DNA of 64,000 nucleotides from Oreocharis arfaki (GCA_013398015.1 VZRR01011376.1:419133-483132), one strand, 5' to 3'; counted from the first letter of the stretch, positions 36,495 to 51,639 are shown. The notes: a model not told the origin generated them from the sequence alone. Numbers and translations: made by a program.

Positions 36495-36606
36495 TGCAAC
36501 ATCCAAAAGCGGATCAAATTTGTGGGACATGGCACAAGGAAATAATTATGGGCAAAGCAGCAATGGGGTGGCTGATGAATCCCCAAACATGCTGGTGTAC
36601 AGAAAG
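36495..36606 (+). other. RGS7: RGS7 exon 2 (first coding exon, mRNA extent)
   Basis: Bounded by an acceptor (CTTTTTACAG type, AG at 36493-36494) and a strong donor (AAG/GTAAGA at 36606/36607). It carries 34 bases of 5' UTR and 78 coding bases. Confidence 0.93.
36529..36606 (+). CDS. RGS7: RGS7, regulator of G-protein signalling 7, N-terminal 26 codons (partial gene)
   Basis: Translates to MAQGNNYGQSSNGVADESPN followed by MLVYRK, the N-terminus of vertebrate RGS7; I recall Thr at position 10 in the human protein where Ser is seen here. RGS7 is an R7-family GTPase-activating protein for Gi/o alpha subunits. It works as an obligate complex with G-beta-5 and is tethered by R7BP or GPR158/GPR179 at neuronal membranes. 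These residues precede the DEP domain; the DEP, R7H, GGL and RGS domains lie in later exons outside the window. The ATG has G at -3 and G at +4 (good context), and an in-frame stop lies upstream in the inferred exon 1. The exon ends in phase 0, matching a next exon that begins MEDVIARMQ. That exon was not found up to 64000, consistent with the very large introns of this gene. Confidence 0.93.
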
Positions 36607-39600
36607 GTAAGACTTTGTATTTTTCAGAAGCTGAGGAAGGTGAAGTCCTGAAGTCTTTTGGCTAGCAAGTGAAGCCATTATTTTTGCTATTTTTCTCCAA
36701 TTTCTTGAATAGAGAAATGACTGTACGTGTTGTTTGAAATGGTAAAACCTGCACATGTCAACTTTGCCTTCTTTTTAAAAACAGCTGCTTTTCAATTTGA
36801 GATACTTGATATATTTCAGTTGCTTTCTGCATTGGTATGTATGATATGTGGTGGTGGTGACGTGCCAGAGACTGGAACATGTTTGAGGTCAAGTGTTCAC
36901 TTGTAAAGTCTAATTATAAAATGAAATAATATATATAAAAGCTAAATATTAACTGTACAATACAGTATTTCTGTCTAGTGAAGGGAAGTAGGAGCCTGCT
37001 CCTACTAAATTAAGTTATTTCATGTGAGGGGAAAAACTGATTAAAGATCTCACTTATCTGCCATTTCCACAACTTAAGAAAATCCAAACATATACACTCC
37101 AGAATTTTTCTCTGGGAAGACTTCTAAAGTAGTTGTTCCAACAACATCAATACACAAAATTTCCAAGTCTTAAACTGTAATAGTGAGGCTTATTTGGTGA
37201 TTATGCTGGTTTGATTTAAGTGAGAGTAAATGCTTGGAGATCTTGAGATGCCTTTATACATTTTTTTAATAAAGCATTAATTGCATTTATGGAAAAAAAC
37301 CCAAATTCTAACAATAATGGAGAAAAATAATTTTGCTGTTGCAAACTGAAATAAGTAATTATGCAACTACTTGTTTATTCTTAGAACACAGTGCTTTTTA
37401 ACTTGTTTATGGTTGTTTTTATCAGGTGGAAAAAATCAATACTTTTACTTTGTTAGAGGCATTGACTTTTCCCCTTACAAGTTAACTGTAATAGAAAGCA
37501 TCTGATACATACTCAGTTTAGTCTTAAAGGTGAACTGAAGTATCATCAGTAACTGTGGTAAGTGTTCTTTCCCCAGAAAATAAAAAATAGTCTCAAATTG
37601 AAGTCTGATGCATGCTTTTTTCTCTTCCTCTTTTCAGATATGTTGCTGATTTCACTTAGTTTGTTTTGTCTGCTATTTTGTGAAATTAGGCTCCTTTTAC
37701 ATAATTGAATGAATTTATGAACCTAACTGTGGTTATCCTTCTAAGAATGCACATCTGAAAAAATACAGGATTGCCTTGCCAGTAACACCACAAGTGTGTT
37801 TCAAAAGGCAGTTGTATACATGAAAATATGCTGCATATATGAAAACAAATATGCCGAATCTCATATTGTTCGTTTTAGGTTTTTGATCTTTCTGAACAGC
37901 ATCTTTCCACATTTGCCATTTACTTCAGTGCTGGAGAAAAGGTTTTTCTCAGCTTGTTTGTTACACAGAGGGGCAACACAGAGAAACTATTTCTCTCTTC
38001 CTGTGGTGAGTTTGGTAAAATATGTGGTAAAATTTGTGACCTGTGGTATTTAGTATGACCTCATGCCAAAATTTATCATTGCCTCTGGGCGGCATCGCCT
38101 CTGAGCAGCATCCAGATTGAAGGGAATGGCTGAGGCAAGTGACGAGACTCCTGGTGATTCAGGGCAGATTTGAAAATGAGGAATGGGAATAGGACATGCC
38201 ACCCTGGTGTATGTTTAGCAAATCAAGACATCAAACACCTCTTTTGTTCTCTGCAATACATCTGTAAAGGGATGATAGGAATTTGTGTCCTTCAGTGCAG
38301 CAGTGATCCTTCCCTTGTTGTCACTAAAGTGCAAGTGGTGCTCTGAGTATTAAACTTTGAAAAATAATGACCTTCTACAGCATTACCTGCCCTGTTTGTT
38401 TTTGTTTGTCTACTTATTTTTGTAGCATGGTGAAGTAAAGATAATTTCAGATTATGCACGCTGTGTTAGAGTGCAGAGAGAAAACTAGGTAGCCCTTCCT
38501 TTAGCAGTACTCAAGGAACAGGCAACAAAATAATACGCGACTTTTCAAAAAATCGTCTGCCTTTTCTTGAAATAGGATATGCTGTAAGCAAACATGGTCT
38601 AAATTCTGGGTCTAGAATGTAAGAGGAGGATAGTCAAGTGGAAATAATTTCACTTTAGAATATATAATCTCTGAGTATAATTCTTTAGTAGGAACAACTA
38701 AATTACAGGATTCCTTGTAATACATTTGAAAACACAATACTTCTCTGTCTGTCTGTCATTGTGTTGGGAATGAAAGCATCGTATGAACAAAGAACTAGAT
38801 CTGACAGCTTCATGAAGGACTCTCTTTTTTGGCCAACTGGAAAACTATTAACAGTTTTAGAAACAAATATGAACATTCTATTGGCTGGATTCAGTCCAAA
38901 CTGAATTTGAAGACTTATATTTTGAATAATGTTGCTGAAATGCACAAAGGTGGAAATGTTTTCTTCCAGTAGTTTGTGCACCAAGAGATGGAATTGCACA
39001 CATTTGGGATATCTGTGCTTGCAAAGAATAGATGGGACATCTCTTGCTCATGTTAATGAAGAGCTAAGATTTGGCTGTGCTGAGTGAAGACTGTTGCTTT
39101 GGCTATAAACCACAATTTTGTAACCTAGTAATTCTGCTAGTCTGTCTAACTTACAGACACAATCTGAACTAAGTATGTTCTGAACTACATGGAGTTACAG
39201 CTCCACGTTGCCTAAACCCTGATTCTGTCAGGAGCATTTGATAGAAAATTCTGTACAGAATGAAGTTCTAGTGTTTTCAAATTTGGTTTTTAAGGCTGAG
39301 TTGTTATTAGAATCATTATTGCACTCTAAGTAAATTTCAAACACTTGACGAAAAGAGACTGGTTTTCTGTATTTTAAAATGTATTTGTTTTTTGATTAAT
39401 TGCTTATTTGAAGAATTGAACAATTGATAATGAAATTGTAATCTCAAGTCATATAGAGCATAGATAGCCTCTTATTCTCATAGTAGCTTTTATTCCTAGC
39501 CAGAGAAGGCTTTCATTGCACTTTGTTTTCAAAAAAGAATTTTTTAAAAAAAACCAGCATAGGGTAATTAAATATTTGATACATACATAACTTAGAATTA

Positions 39601-42600
39601 CTTATTTGAATCTGGAAAAGACAGCAGCACAGATAAATAGTTCCCTATATGATTTTTACTCTGCCTTTTAAGATGCTCGTGTCACTGTTTTTATGCCTTG
39701 CAGAATAATTTTTATTTTAATAGAATGTCAGCTGCATTATTCTTTTTGTCTATCAGCCTAATTATAAAGTAATGACATGTGACACATCACTGGCACTGAC
39801 ATACCTTAGAAAAAGTCCTGAATTTTTCTGCTGGTAGCCTGAAGCAAATATGAAAAATGTAAAACCCCTCCTTTTTCTTCTTCTCTGACGGAGTCCATTC
39901 CAGTCAGCTATTAAAAGAGATAAGAGACTGGAATCCACAGTACTTTAACATTACAAATTACTCATGCAGAAATCTCATGTTTTGGCAACACTAACTTGCT
40001 GCTGCAAGCTAGGTCTTACGGAAGAAATTTGAGATGTAGCAGTGTAGTAGGAGGCCCATACTGTGAAGCTTTTCTAAGTTTCAGAGCCTGACCTACCTTT
40101 TTTTTTTTTTTCCTTCTTTTTAAATCTCTGCACAAATAATTAAAAGAATAAGGGGTTCCTGTGAGGAACTTCTATTTCAGACCTACTGCTGGTCTTGCTA
40201 AACCTTTGTTTATCTTTCTGGTCTGTGCTTTGCTTACTTTTTTAGTCAAACATATGCTGCAGATATTGAGAGTTCTGATTTGCAAGTTTAATGGTTATTG
40301 TATTGCTGTCTGAACTAGCTTCATTTGAGAGCTGATAGCTCTGTTTTGTAGCAATAAGATTATCCTTGTCTGAAAGGTAATATTCTTGTGACTGAGATTT
40401 TGGCTCTCTACCTTCCTCTCTGCCTCAAGTATTAAACTAGCTTTTGCCACGTCTCATCAGAATCACTAACAGTGGGGCTTTCAGTGTTCTAATAAAGATA
40501 ATGAGGTGTTTGTTCTGTTTCTGTGACAATTATGGAAGGTCATATATGTCAGTACTCATGTATAACAAGGGCTGAATTTGTAATCTCAAACTCCTTAGTT
40601 TATCGTGATCTGATGTTCTTCATAGAAGCTACACCTCCAAAGCGTTACACTTTCCAATGGTGTTGAAAATGAGCAGTAGCCATGCAGGGACATGGATAAC
40701 TGTATTCCTTAGAGCCTGTGAGACTAAGGAAGGACATTTTAGGTGGATTTTTCTAAGTTCTGTCACTCACTATGAGAAGGGAAGAATCACTCTGATACTA
40801 TACGTTTCTGAATACGCCATGACAATCTATGAAAGCATCTTGTTTGTTACTACATTAAATAGGAAAAGTCAGGGTGCTCTAAGGTACTGGAGAGAAGTAG
40901 TGTGGGGTTTTTTTTGTGTGGTTTTTTGCTATAGTGTTTATAAATTTATTTAAAATTTTATATATTAAGTGTATATATATGTTATACCTCTAGATTATGC
41001 TGTTTCTTCCTCTAAGAAGAGTGGCACTGCTGTGAGTCTGGTTGGTGGTCTTGGTATTATTCCAACACTCATCATTATAGCCACATCTGTGAACCTCAGG
41101 AATTCCTGCTGTAGGAAGAAAAGAATTTACCTTTCTATCCAATAAGTTATGAGGATGTTCTAGTCTTGGAGTAGCTGGTTGATAGTGAAGTTAGTTTTTA
41201 CACAGGGAAATTAGAGAGTAGGAACTTAAACGAGATGGACAGAATAGTTGCTAGATACTGTGGAGTGCCTTTTGTTTCCCTGTATGCTATCACCCTCTTG
41301 TTTTGTATCTATCCTTTGTGCAGATTCACTTTGCTGGATCCTCTCCTGGAATGGTTATAGTTAGTACTCGGTGTAGCATGTATCTAAATTTTGTCATAAT
41401 TTATGGTAAAAGCAAATAAAGAATTTGATTGTCTTCACAACTACATTGAATGACTGAAAATTCCAAGGGAACGCGATCAAAAAAAATGTGTCTGAGTCTG
41501 CAGGTGGCTAGATCAGCGAGAGGGGCACTTGCCCTGTTTTGGTGATTCCTGCTGGTATTTTCCATCTTTTCTGTTCTCCTCTTCCTTCCACTAGGTGTAG
41601 AGATACATCAAGTGATACTGCAGTGAGAGGTTTACTGCTGCTTACTGTTCTGAGCTTGATGTGCTCATATCACTGGCATTAGTGTCAAATGCAAAAACTC
41701 CACAGCGTTCTGTGCCACCATGTTACTTCCTTTCTCCATCCCACGTGTGCCGTCTGAAAAATGTATGTGCCTGTTTTGATTGTGCATTGTCATTTTCAGT
41801 TTCTCTGCTTCTTTCCTTTGAAGCAGTCTACATTTGTAGCTATGGAAACAATGATGCTATTGAGAGTGACGTGCGATATCGAGGCAGAAATTGTTTGTTT
41901 TGGAGTTTTGTTTTCTTTTAGCTGAGCGTTAAAAACATTCTTTGTGGATGGCAGGAATTTTTATAGTAAGTTCTATCATATCATAGTATTGGACAGATGC
42001 CCACCAAAGCTGATATGGACTATACTGTTGAATACAATAAAGTGCTCGCATGTAAATACAACTTTTAAAAATGTTCTGTTTTCCATATTCGGGAATCTCA
42101 AACAAATTGAAGCATAGTTGTAACTTTTGCTATAGAAAGCACTACACCCATTTCTTCGAATCAGTTTTTAAAAGCTGCTGAAAGAGAAGAAATTTGGCTT
42201 AATTTCCACGGTAAAATGGTCAGCTGAGAAGTTTGACTTTTTGGTCTTGCTTGCCACTAGCTATAAAAAAAAAAAAACCAACAGGTCCAGCCTGGAAAGA
42301 ACAAACAAAAGTAAACAGCAGAATATATTTATTGTTTTTAACATGCTTTAAAACTTTTCTTACAGTGTTGTGGAAAGGTAAACAGTGCAGGTATATAGTA
42401 ATTTGGAGTGTGAACAATAGCTGGTTTTCAACTATGACTGTAAAAAATAAAGCTTTTGTGAAAGACATACATAGAATTATTCTGTGTGTTACAGATGGGT
42501 AAACTGAGGTGTGACAGTGACATGTCAGAGCAGAGGAAAAGCTAAAATTCCTTTTATTTTTGGTAAAAAAAGGAGCAAACTTTTCTAAAGAAGAGGGAGT

Positions 42601-45600
42601 CATTAGGGCTAAGACTGAAAAATACTACTGGAATGGCTTCCATTATTCCTATTTTTTTTCCCTTCTGTTTTTTTTATGGAAATAGATTGCAGTAGTAGGG
42701 CAAGAATTAATATGAACGTTACTAAAATGTGTAAGGGAAGAAAATTTGAGGGTGGGCTTAGTACCAGTAGAGATGGACCACTTCAGAGAAATATCTGCAG
42801 GTGAAACTTTGAGGTGATGATCCATTGAAGAAAAAATACATGTGCGATTTCCCATGGTGAAGGGATTAGCTGAGAATTTTGATTTTTGGCAGGAGATTGC
42901 TGCCAGCTGCAACTAAAAGCTGAAGATAAAAAAGGTTGAGCTAGTTATTAAAGTACATGCTGGTTATAAGAGTAACTGGAATAGATACAGTGGGAATAAG
43001 GCTGGCTGGGAAGCCCAGGGGACATTGGACCTGAACTGTCTGAGAAGCAGAGTTGGGAACTGCAGTTTCATTTGGAGCATGAGAACAGCCTGGGTTAGTG
43101 CAGGAGGGCAGGCTGGCCGAGAAATAGAGCTGTAGAAACAGGTATAGGAGCATCTCATAAATCCATTGCAACTGTCAGGGGAAGCTTTTATTAGGTAACA
43201 TACAGACTTCTTAACTGACAGGAATGGGATTGTGGCGTCTGGACTATTTAGCCTTCAAAAATTTGGGGCTAGTTTTGTGCTGGTGTGCGTATTTATCTGT
43301 GTTTGAAAGCTTCCTTTGTCAGATGCTGCTGTGGATCTTTCTCAGTTAGTAATGCTCAGTGTGTCTCTGAGAAGACGGTTTTGTGGGCTTAGTTTCAGAG
43401 AAACTGCCTTGTCTGTGAACGTGGTCAGGGCACCAAAAAGCGGAGACATCACTCTTGCTTTCTCTTACTCTTATTGCCTTCTTACTGTTTTTCCCTCAAA
43501 TATCCTTCTGGCTGAAAGTTAATTGCTGGTGATTAGAAACTGGAAAGATGACACTATAGTGTATATTTTATCCATATTTTTCCAATGAAGAGGCCTATTT
43601 TTCAGGATTTTTATAGTTGTACTGTTTCTACTCTGTTGAGGACATCTTGATAGCTGTTAAATAAAACTGAAGTTTATTAGATCCGTAGTGTCATCCAAAT
43701 GAGAAATCCTTTTGGGAAAGACTCTGAGAATTTATCATGTAGTATTCATATCAAACATGTGCGGGTTTAAATCTGAAAAACCTCAATCATGAGCTGAATA
43801 AGCACCAAGAACCATCTGGATAGAAATTTATCCGTCACAGTGAAAGGATCATTCTCCTGGCATTCCTGTACTGTTTTTACCAAAACTGGGTAAAATGGCA
43901 ATTTTGAAGCTGTATTCGCTCTTCTGCATCACTTCTGCCAGAGCTGTGTGTTTGCTTTCTTTCTCTGACCTGTGCTGAATCCTGTTTGACTTATGTAGTG
44001 TGAAGTTCTAGGGAGTGAGGATTGTGCCACAGAGAAAGAGATGGCAAACACAGAGGATCTCTTCACAATGCAGTTCAGATGTACAAGGAGAATCTAGCTG
44101 AAAGTAAAAACTGCTCCCTGTAACACCAAAGGATTTTTTTTCTGTTCCACTTATTCTTGATGATGAAGATGGTTGTATAATGTGAATGTAAGTGTGTGTA
44201 TGTGCATATGCATATCCTCCCAGCCATGCAGAGTCCTGCTGCCCTAAGACCTATTGATTATTGATTCATAATTGAATAGACATGACCAAATGGTAGTATT
44301 AAAAATATACAGTATTTGTATTTAAATATATAATAGGTTTTTTTACAATATCTCATGCGTGTGATGTAACACTATTGTACATTGTCTTGCATGTTGTGAA
44401 AATGAATTGCATTGAAATATTTCGATTAGCTGTTTAAAAGCACCCTTAATTCTGGTGGAAAACTACAGTTTTTCTGATTTCCTTTTTTATCAGGATGAAT
44501 AAGCAGTTTACAGAATGCCTTTTGAAAGACATATTAGTACTTCTTAACACCTACACTTCTCTGAACTAGAAATTGCAAGAAGTATTAATCTTCTGTGAGC
44601 TAGATTCTGCCCTCAGATGTAGATTCATGGCATGTCTTGAAATCAGCAGGCGCCATACAATTGTATTTGATGTAGAATCAATATCAAAAAGAAGAATGAC
44701 AAAGCTTAAGAATAACCCTCAAAATTACAGAAACTTGAGTCACGTATTGTACAGTAAGAACTCACTCTATGTCGTACACTTCTGTCTGTATGGAGCAGAA
44801 AATACAGAACATTTTGTGGCTGTACCACAAAACCCCTGATGCTAGCATATTTAGTGCTGCAGGCATAAGTTCAAAATTGTAAAACAGGATGGCTTCTTAG
44901 TAGGAAATGCAAAACTTAATGTATGAATAATGAATGCTATCGTATAGGGCTATACTAAAGTTTCTGTATGTCACGAGTAGTTTAGTTTAGCTGTGTCATC
45001 TGCTAAATAGGTGGTCACTGGTAAAATTAAACAAGTCTCAGTGAAATTCTGTAAAGATCTGTTTAGTTTGTGCAGTGTACCTTAAGTTCATCAAACTACT
45101 ACATTAGATGGTAAAGTCTACACTTATAGATATGCAGTTTTAGTCAACCAGAATTCTATAAACAAGAGTTCTATCCACTGCTCACAGCATTACTAGTTTT
45201 CAAATGTCTCCGTTTCTTTAAGAGTTACTAAGCAACAAAAATTTTCATTCAAGTCACTGGGAGCTAAAGGTTTTTTGTATACTTTCATAAATCATGTCTG
45301 TGATTTGGTAGAGTCATCACACTTCCTGCGTGAAATGTTTAGATTCTGGCTCCCGGGATCTGGAGAGCATATCCGTGTCCATCACAGTAGAAGACCCATA
45401 CTCATACCCAGTAAATTTAATGCATTGGCTTGGTTTCCAAAAGTGAGGAGAAATACCTTTGGCTTGTTAAAAAGATGAATGACTGATACAGTGCTTTATC
45501 TGTGCTCCTTTCTTAAAAATCTGTGCTGCAAGAATAGTACCTCTGCTATAGGAAAATCAGACTTTAAGCAATGTGGTGCTCCACAGACAGTTGTGACCTG

Positions 45601-48600
45601 AAGCGCTTAGGTTTGTTTAGAATGGAAGAAAAATTAGTTCTGATCTTGCTTTCTCTTTACCATCTACTCCACTTCTAGAGCGTTATTTTTGGATGTTGAT
45701 GTTCATGTTCAGCAGCTTACTGAACACGCTGTCCTGTTCTTATATTGAGGTAATGTTTGTATCTCGTTTTGAGGTACGTTCAGAAGAAAAGCCTGTGGAA
45801 ATGTTCTATTTATGTAGCTGTATTTGTATGTATCTGTGATGCATCTGTAAGCTGTCATGCCGTCAGCCTTTTAACAGACGCTGTGGTGCACAGCTGGTGA
45901 CGCAAGCCATAGCCAACACTCTTGCTTCTGGGATTCCTTTGCTTTACATCTTTTTTGCTCCAGAAATTGAGGGCTAACTTTGATTCCAGCATACTGGACT
46001 TGACAATCATTTCTAGTTCCATATTCCAAAGTTTAGGAACTCTCAACTATAAATTACAGAAAGTAAGATATGCTGTTGTGCCGGGCAAAGCATGAGGCTT
46101 TCACTTGCCATCTTTATATAATATATGTATATATTTAATTTTAAATTTATTGAAGATCTATCCTTATTACTTCCCCTTAAAACAGGAATTCTATCCTTTG
46201 TGTCCTGTGAAATAGTTTATTTCGATAGATCATTATATGGGGTTTATTCTTGGTCAGTTTTGGCAGTACTAAAGGGTGTGGAGTAGGTTCAAGAACAAAA
46301 TGCTGAGTGTGAGGCACGGAGAGAAAAATATTAACATTGCATCATTCTGTCACTTGCAATACACTGTATTCATGTGAGCTATACCACCAATTGCTCTGGC
46401 TGGTGAATATGGCGAGACAATCAGGGATGAACAGGACCACCAGAATTCTGCAGGTGCTCCAAGAAATGGTGCCTGAGCTTCACTAGGTGGTGCTCTTAAT
46501 CCTGGGTAGGGAGCACACCTCCCCGAGGGATGCTGAGAGGGGGTCTCTTGAGGAAAGAATGAATTCTGGTCTCTTAAAGAGGTCTTCCATGCTAGATGCT
46601 GATATTGGTGCCACTGCCCTGGTCAAATTGTTGCTCAACTATTTTGACAGTGGCTTTAGTTCATTGATCCTTGTTTTGCAGCTTCCAGGGTGGGAAGTCT
46701 CAACTGTCACCATGTGTTTGTCAGTCAGTCTAAACACTGCTGTTAATTGCTGGCACTTGTGTTACACACAGGAGGCCTCTGGACTTAGCATTCTGTTGGC
46801 AAACTGAAAGGGTAATTTTTGTGCATGAGAGTTGGGATCTAAGTATGAAACAAGAGATGTCAAAGTGATTTGGGGAGGCCCGTCAGAAAAGGTTGAGACT
46901 AGGCGATTTTAATTTTTCCCTCAATGCATGGAATGGTCTTTGTATTGTCTTCAGAATAGTTTTTGAGGATTACCAAAATAGTTCTGAAACTTTCTACAAA
47001 TTCAGTCATAGACGTGATTTGGTGCAAATGTCAGGGTTTTATTTTTTATCTTGACAGGTCTTAGCAAGAAGAAATATGTTTCTGTATGTTCTCACTTTTC
47101 TCACATATCCCACCTCTTTGACCTTTGCATATAATCCATATAGACATGGTAAATGGATTTTAGCTGAGTATGCCATGGCTGATATGATTAGCATCAGTTT
47201 AAGTTATAGCCGTATGGTTGGTTGCATTGATATATTGTTTGTCCTTTTTCCGAGCTACCTTGAATAGTACTTACAAGATGGACAGTTTATGTGCATATGT
47301 ATTAGCCACTTAGACTTCAGATTGTTACTAGAAATGCATTGTTGCGTATCCTGGGGACATCCTTGAGTGTCTGAAATCCATAGAAGATGCAGTTGACGGT
47401 GAAAGTGCCGCCTCTTTTTTTTTTTTTAAGCTAGGTTCTTTCCTATTTACCTTGTAGAAGCAGAGGTGCAATTTTGTCTTAGTTATGTGGCCCTAAGTGC
47501 AGAGTAACTGCTGTTCTCTGGCTAAAGTGATTAAGGGTAATTCCTTAAAAAGTAGTACCTCAAGGTTTCTATGTTGGTGAAGTGCTACTACAGAAGTTGT
47601 TACAGGCTGGGGCTTTGGTGGTGGTGTACTAGAGGTAAGAATTCCAGCTTTTTTGTTTTCCACTGAAGGAGGCTACATTGCAGAATTAATTAGATGAAAT
47701 ATTAAAAAAAAAAAAGTTTTCCATTTTCACTTCAAAGAAAATAAATGTAATGATGACTTGTGAATGACTTGGTCCTTCTGCAAGCTAAGTAAGTTTTTAC
47801 AATTGATATATCGATTCTAACATTAACTATTAATACAGTGAATGACATCTGACAAGTGAGAATAAAGGACATAATAGTCATTAGCCAGCATAGCACCTTT
47901 TTCCTGAAGAAAGAGATGGATGGTGTCTCGAGGACATAATATTTCTTAGAACACTGTGGCAAAACCATGGCAGAGAGCATATTATACCCTCAACAGTAGC
48001 CATACTCTTTGCCAAGGCTAGAATGATTTGTGATGAGTGCTCTGTTACGTCACTGTCCTAATGTCAGATCTCAGCTGATTGCCTCCCTATGAAGCCAAAA
48101 TTGATCATGCAGGGGGAGACTGAAAGTGTGAGAAGAAAAGTTGTCTAGGTTGTGCTGCTGAGTGGTTTTGAATAAACCACTCCATATCAAGTGAGATGAA
48201 AGGCATATAGGTACTTTGTGCCTAACTCTGGATTCAGGTAAGTAAATGGTGGGTATTGTTTTAAATAATATGTGAAACAGCATCTGTCTTAAAAGTAAAT
48301 GACCCCTTTCTACTTTTCTATGAAGGAAGTTGGAAAAACAGAAACTCCTGGTTTGTGCAGTGCTTTAGAAACTGTAAATTCCTCATGGCTGCAGAATTCT
48401 TGTATTGTTACCAGAATGGTGTTTGCTGAAGAGCAAGGAGTGCATTTAACAACTGGACAGTGGAAACATGGATATGAATAATTGTTCTTCTGTCCTGTTT
48501 GAAAAAATGGTGGTTATTCCCTGCCTCTGCTTCCCGTTTTCAATTTGGAGATAATTTGGATGGATTATGAGGGCACACTGATGATAAGATTCATTGTATT

Positions 48601-49197
48601 TTTGAACATTGTATAGTATAGTGATGGCAGTTCTGAAATAACCATTATTGCCTTATTTTTCTGATACACCTTTTTCCAGTCGTTTTTCACAATACCACTG
48701 TGATTCATTACAGATCAAAACTTTGACCAACAGATTTTGTTTCCCTTTTGAGTGAGGTTTCATTAGCCTGGAAAACTTTGCCTGTCTCCCAGTGGAATGT
48801 AAGTGGAGACACAGTGGCTGAATCTCCACATGGTGTGCTGATAATATACTTTCTGGAGTCATTGCTTCTATTTCTTTACCTGCTTCTAATTCTTCAGTGA
48901 GTGATGACAGAGGAAAGGAGATGTACATGACCTGCAGTACAGGCCCATCTGTGAAGACCAGATGGCATATTTAACAAATTTTCCAATGATTTGGTTATTT
49001 TCCCTTCCATTTCCTGTAAATTGTCTAGGGGAAACTCATGTGCTGAAAGAAGCAAGAATGATGGAAGTGCTGACCTTTATTGACAGAATGGCATTTTATG
49101 CTTTATAACCACTGCATCCTAATCTTAGTCTGTAATGCTTGTAAGTGCTGTGTTCAAAACAATGTATGTTTCTATGGAACCTAAACACATGGGGTGT

Positions 49198-49280
49198 TGG
49201 GCTTTTTTGTTTGGGTTTTTTTTTGTTTGTTTGTTTTGTGTGTGTGTGTTTGGTTTTCTGTTTTTTCTTTTTTTATTCGT
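49198..49280. repeat. T/G-rich low-complexity tract
   Basis: Long T runs with interspersed G and a (GT)6 core. It yields a spurious Phe/Leu/Val-rich open frame. Confidence 0.8.
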
Positions 49281-51639
49281 GCCACTAAAAACTCAGAGGA
49301 TATCTGTAAGTGATGTGTGGAGCCATGTTTGTGAGATTTTGCTTTTCAGAAATTTAAAACTAGTCAGAACACTGAATAAGTGTCATGGTGAGTGTAACTA
49401 AAGGAACATTAATCCTTGCTCTATTTACGCCAAGCTTTAATTTTTGTAACCGATACTTTAATTGTATCTTTCAGCAGTATATCCTAACATTCAGGATGCT
49501 GAAGTAGTCTTTCAATTTGTGCTCATGTGGAAAGAGTGAGTCTAATATGGATAGTGATGATTTGGATGAACCTATGCTGCTTCATACACAGTATTCACGT
49601 GAAACATGATTATACCTGCAAGTCAAGTGCCTTGTTTGTTTCTTTTGCTTGGCAGTTGTGGTTGATGTTTTTTTGGTGGTGTATTTTTGTTTGCTTGTTT
49701 GTTTACACTAAGGTTGGTATTATTGACATCTGTGCCATTGCCAGCAGGATGTAATTCGCCAAACTGTGTGAGTACAGGTGTACCCATGTTGGGTACTCTG
49801 GTACTCTAGTTTTGACTAAATTGTCCTCTGGAATGAATAACTTTGCCAGTGATATAAAATATTTTTCTCACTTTGGATTACTGTCCAGTTTCTTTTTCAC
49901 TTTTCATAAAGTTTTATAAAATAACTTTAATATCACCTTGCTATGTCACTTCTAAAATCCATGATTCTAAACCAATATATTTTTCCAAAACATCTTTACC
50001 TCTCAGAAGCTGTGAGTTTTTTCGATTATAAGTGTCAACTTATAGTCGCAACACTAAAATCAATATCCCTTTAAATTGTTTTTTTAGAATGTTGCTGTGT
50101 GCTAATGAGGTTGAGTCATGGTCCTAGACACTGCATGATTTTGAGTCTGATGCTATGTTGATTTAGTGCAGTTCCTGGCTGTGTCTGAGAGACATATACG
50201 GCAAATTACAGTTTGAGACTTAAGATTTTCCTTCTGCAATCGCCAGAACTTTTATGAGCCATTGGACATCTAGTTTTGCAGCTTTAGTTCTATTTTCAGT
50301 GCTTCGGTTCAGTATAGAAATCCAATAAATCCTTTAATTTGCATGATTTTATTGCACTGAAATTTAAGCCACATTCCCTGAGCAAAGAACCAAACTGAAC
50401 GCCAAATACAGTTTATGTGGACTAAAGACATGCACCTTATATACAGAGCCAACATTTATTTCTTGGTCTAATTAAAGTATTAGCAATCTAATCAGAGTTG
50501 TTGTTCCATTTTAATGCTCCACACAGACACTCAAATCTATATCCCTAATTATCCTATTATTGTTAATTTCAAAAATTTTTAGGGCTAAAACTCAAACATG
50601 ATCTATTTAGTATCCATTTCTTTCTCTGGTGTTAGGCTCTTTAGGTTCCCATGGTCAAAAATGCCAAGTTATCTTCTAGAATGATTGCATCTGCATCCTG
50701 ACAGAAACAGTAGGATGTTGGCGTAAAGTGTTTCTTCCTCATTGCTCTTGGATCTACTTGTATTTCTTGTTTTGTGTTTGCTAACATGATCATCTTGGTT
50801 GCTCTTTCTTTATTGCTTCCCAAGTTCCATTTTATATCTGAATTTTACTGTGATTGTTTTACCCAGATCCTAAGTTTGCATTCCTTCAACAGGAATTTGA
50901 CAATATATGATTTGTGGTTTTAGCCCTGGAACCCAGGGGTCAGCCTATACCAGTACCAGCAAAAATGTCTGCTGTCATCTACTGCTTGAACTTTTGGGGG
51001 TTTCTGTAAAAAGACCCCTACATTTTTTTAACAACATTTAAGCTTTAACCTAAGTAATAACTTATTAGGACATCTTTGTCCTAATAATAACACCCTTATA
51101 ATAGGGTGTCTGAATTGTTTACGGTACAAAATGAATGATCCAATGGAAAATCTGTGTATTTACTGATACATGTAGATTCAATGTTTCGTTAATTGCTCAC
51201 TGTTCATTTTGCTGGTGTGTTACTGAGAGTCCCCTATAACAGTTTTCACAACAAAAGACAGATTGGTCTGGTTGTAAATATAATGGCCTTTAAAGCTTCT
51301 AAATTTTTGCCTTTTCTAAAGTAATGAGAGAGCCGCAGAATTTATCTTCTAAATCTTACATAGTCTACAATCTGTGGACAGGAACACACAATTTACACAT
51401 TATCAATAAAACGGAGGTAAATATAACAGGTCAAATCCATAACTGTTATCCAAAAATAGTCTTGTGCAGACTTATACCCTCAGTGAGTGTAATCTAAGAG
51501 GCCCTATTAAAAACCATGACCTTTAGCAAACAAGTGATTATTAGCCCTGTTTTCCACTCAAGTCTTATAACTGATGCCTGATTTACAGCAGTTTGAACTT
51601 TGCAATCATCTTAAATGAATGCAGGAGAAAGACCTTATT

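Noticed and set aside
49135..49401. Open frame rich in Phe and Leu
   Set aside because: Produced by a T/G-rich low-complexity tract.
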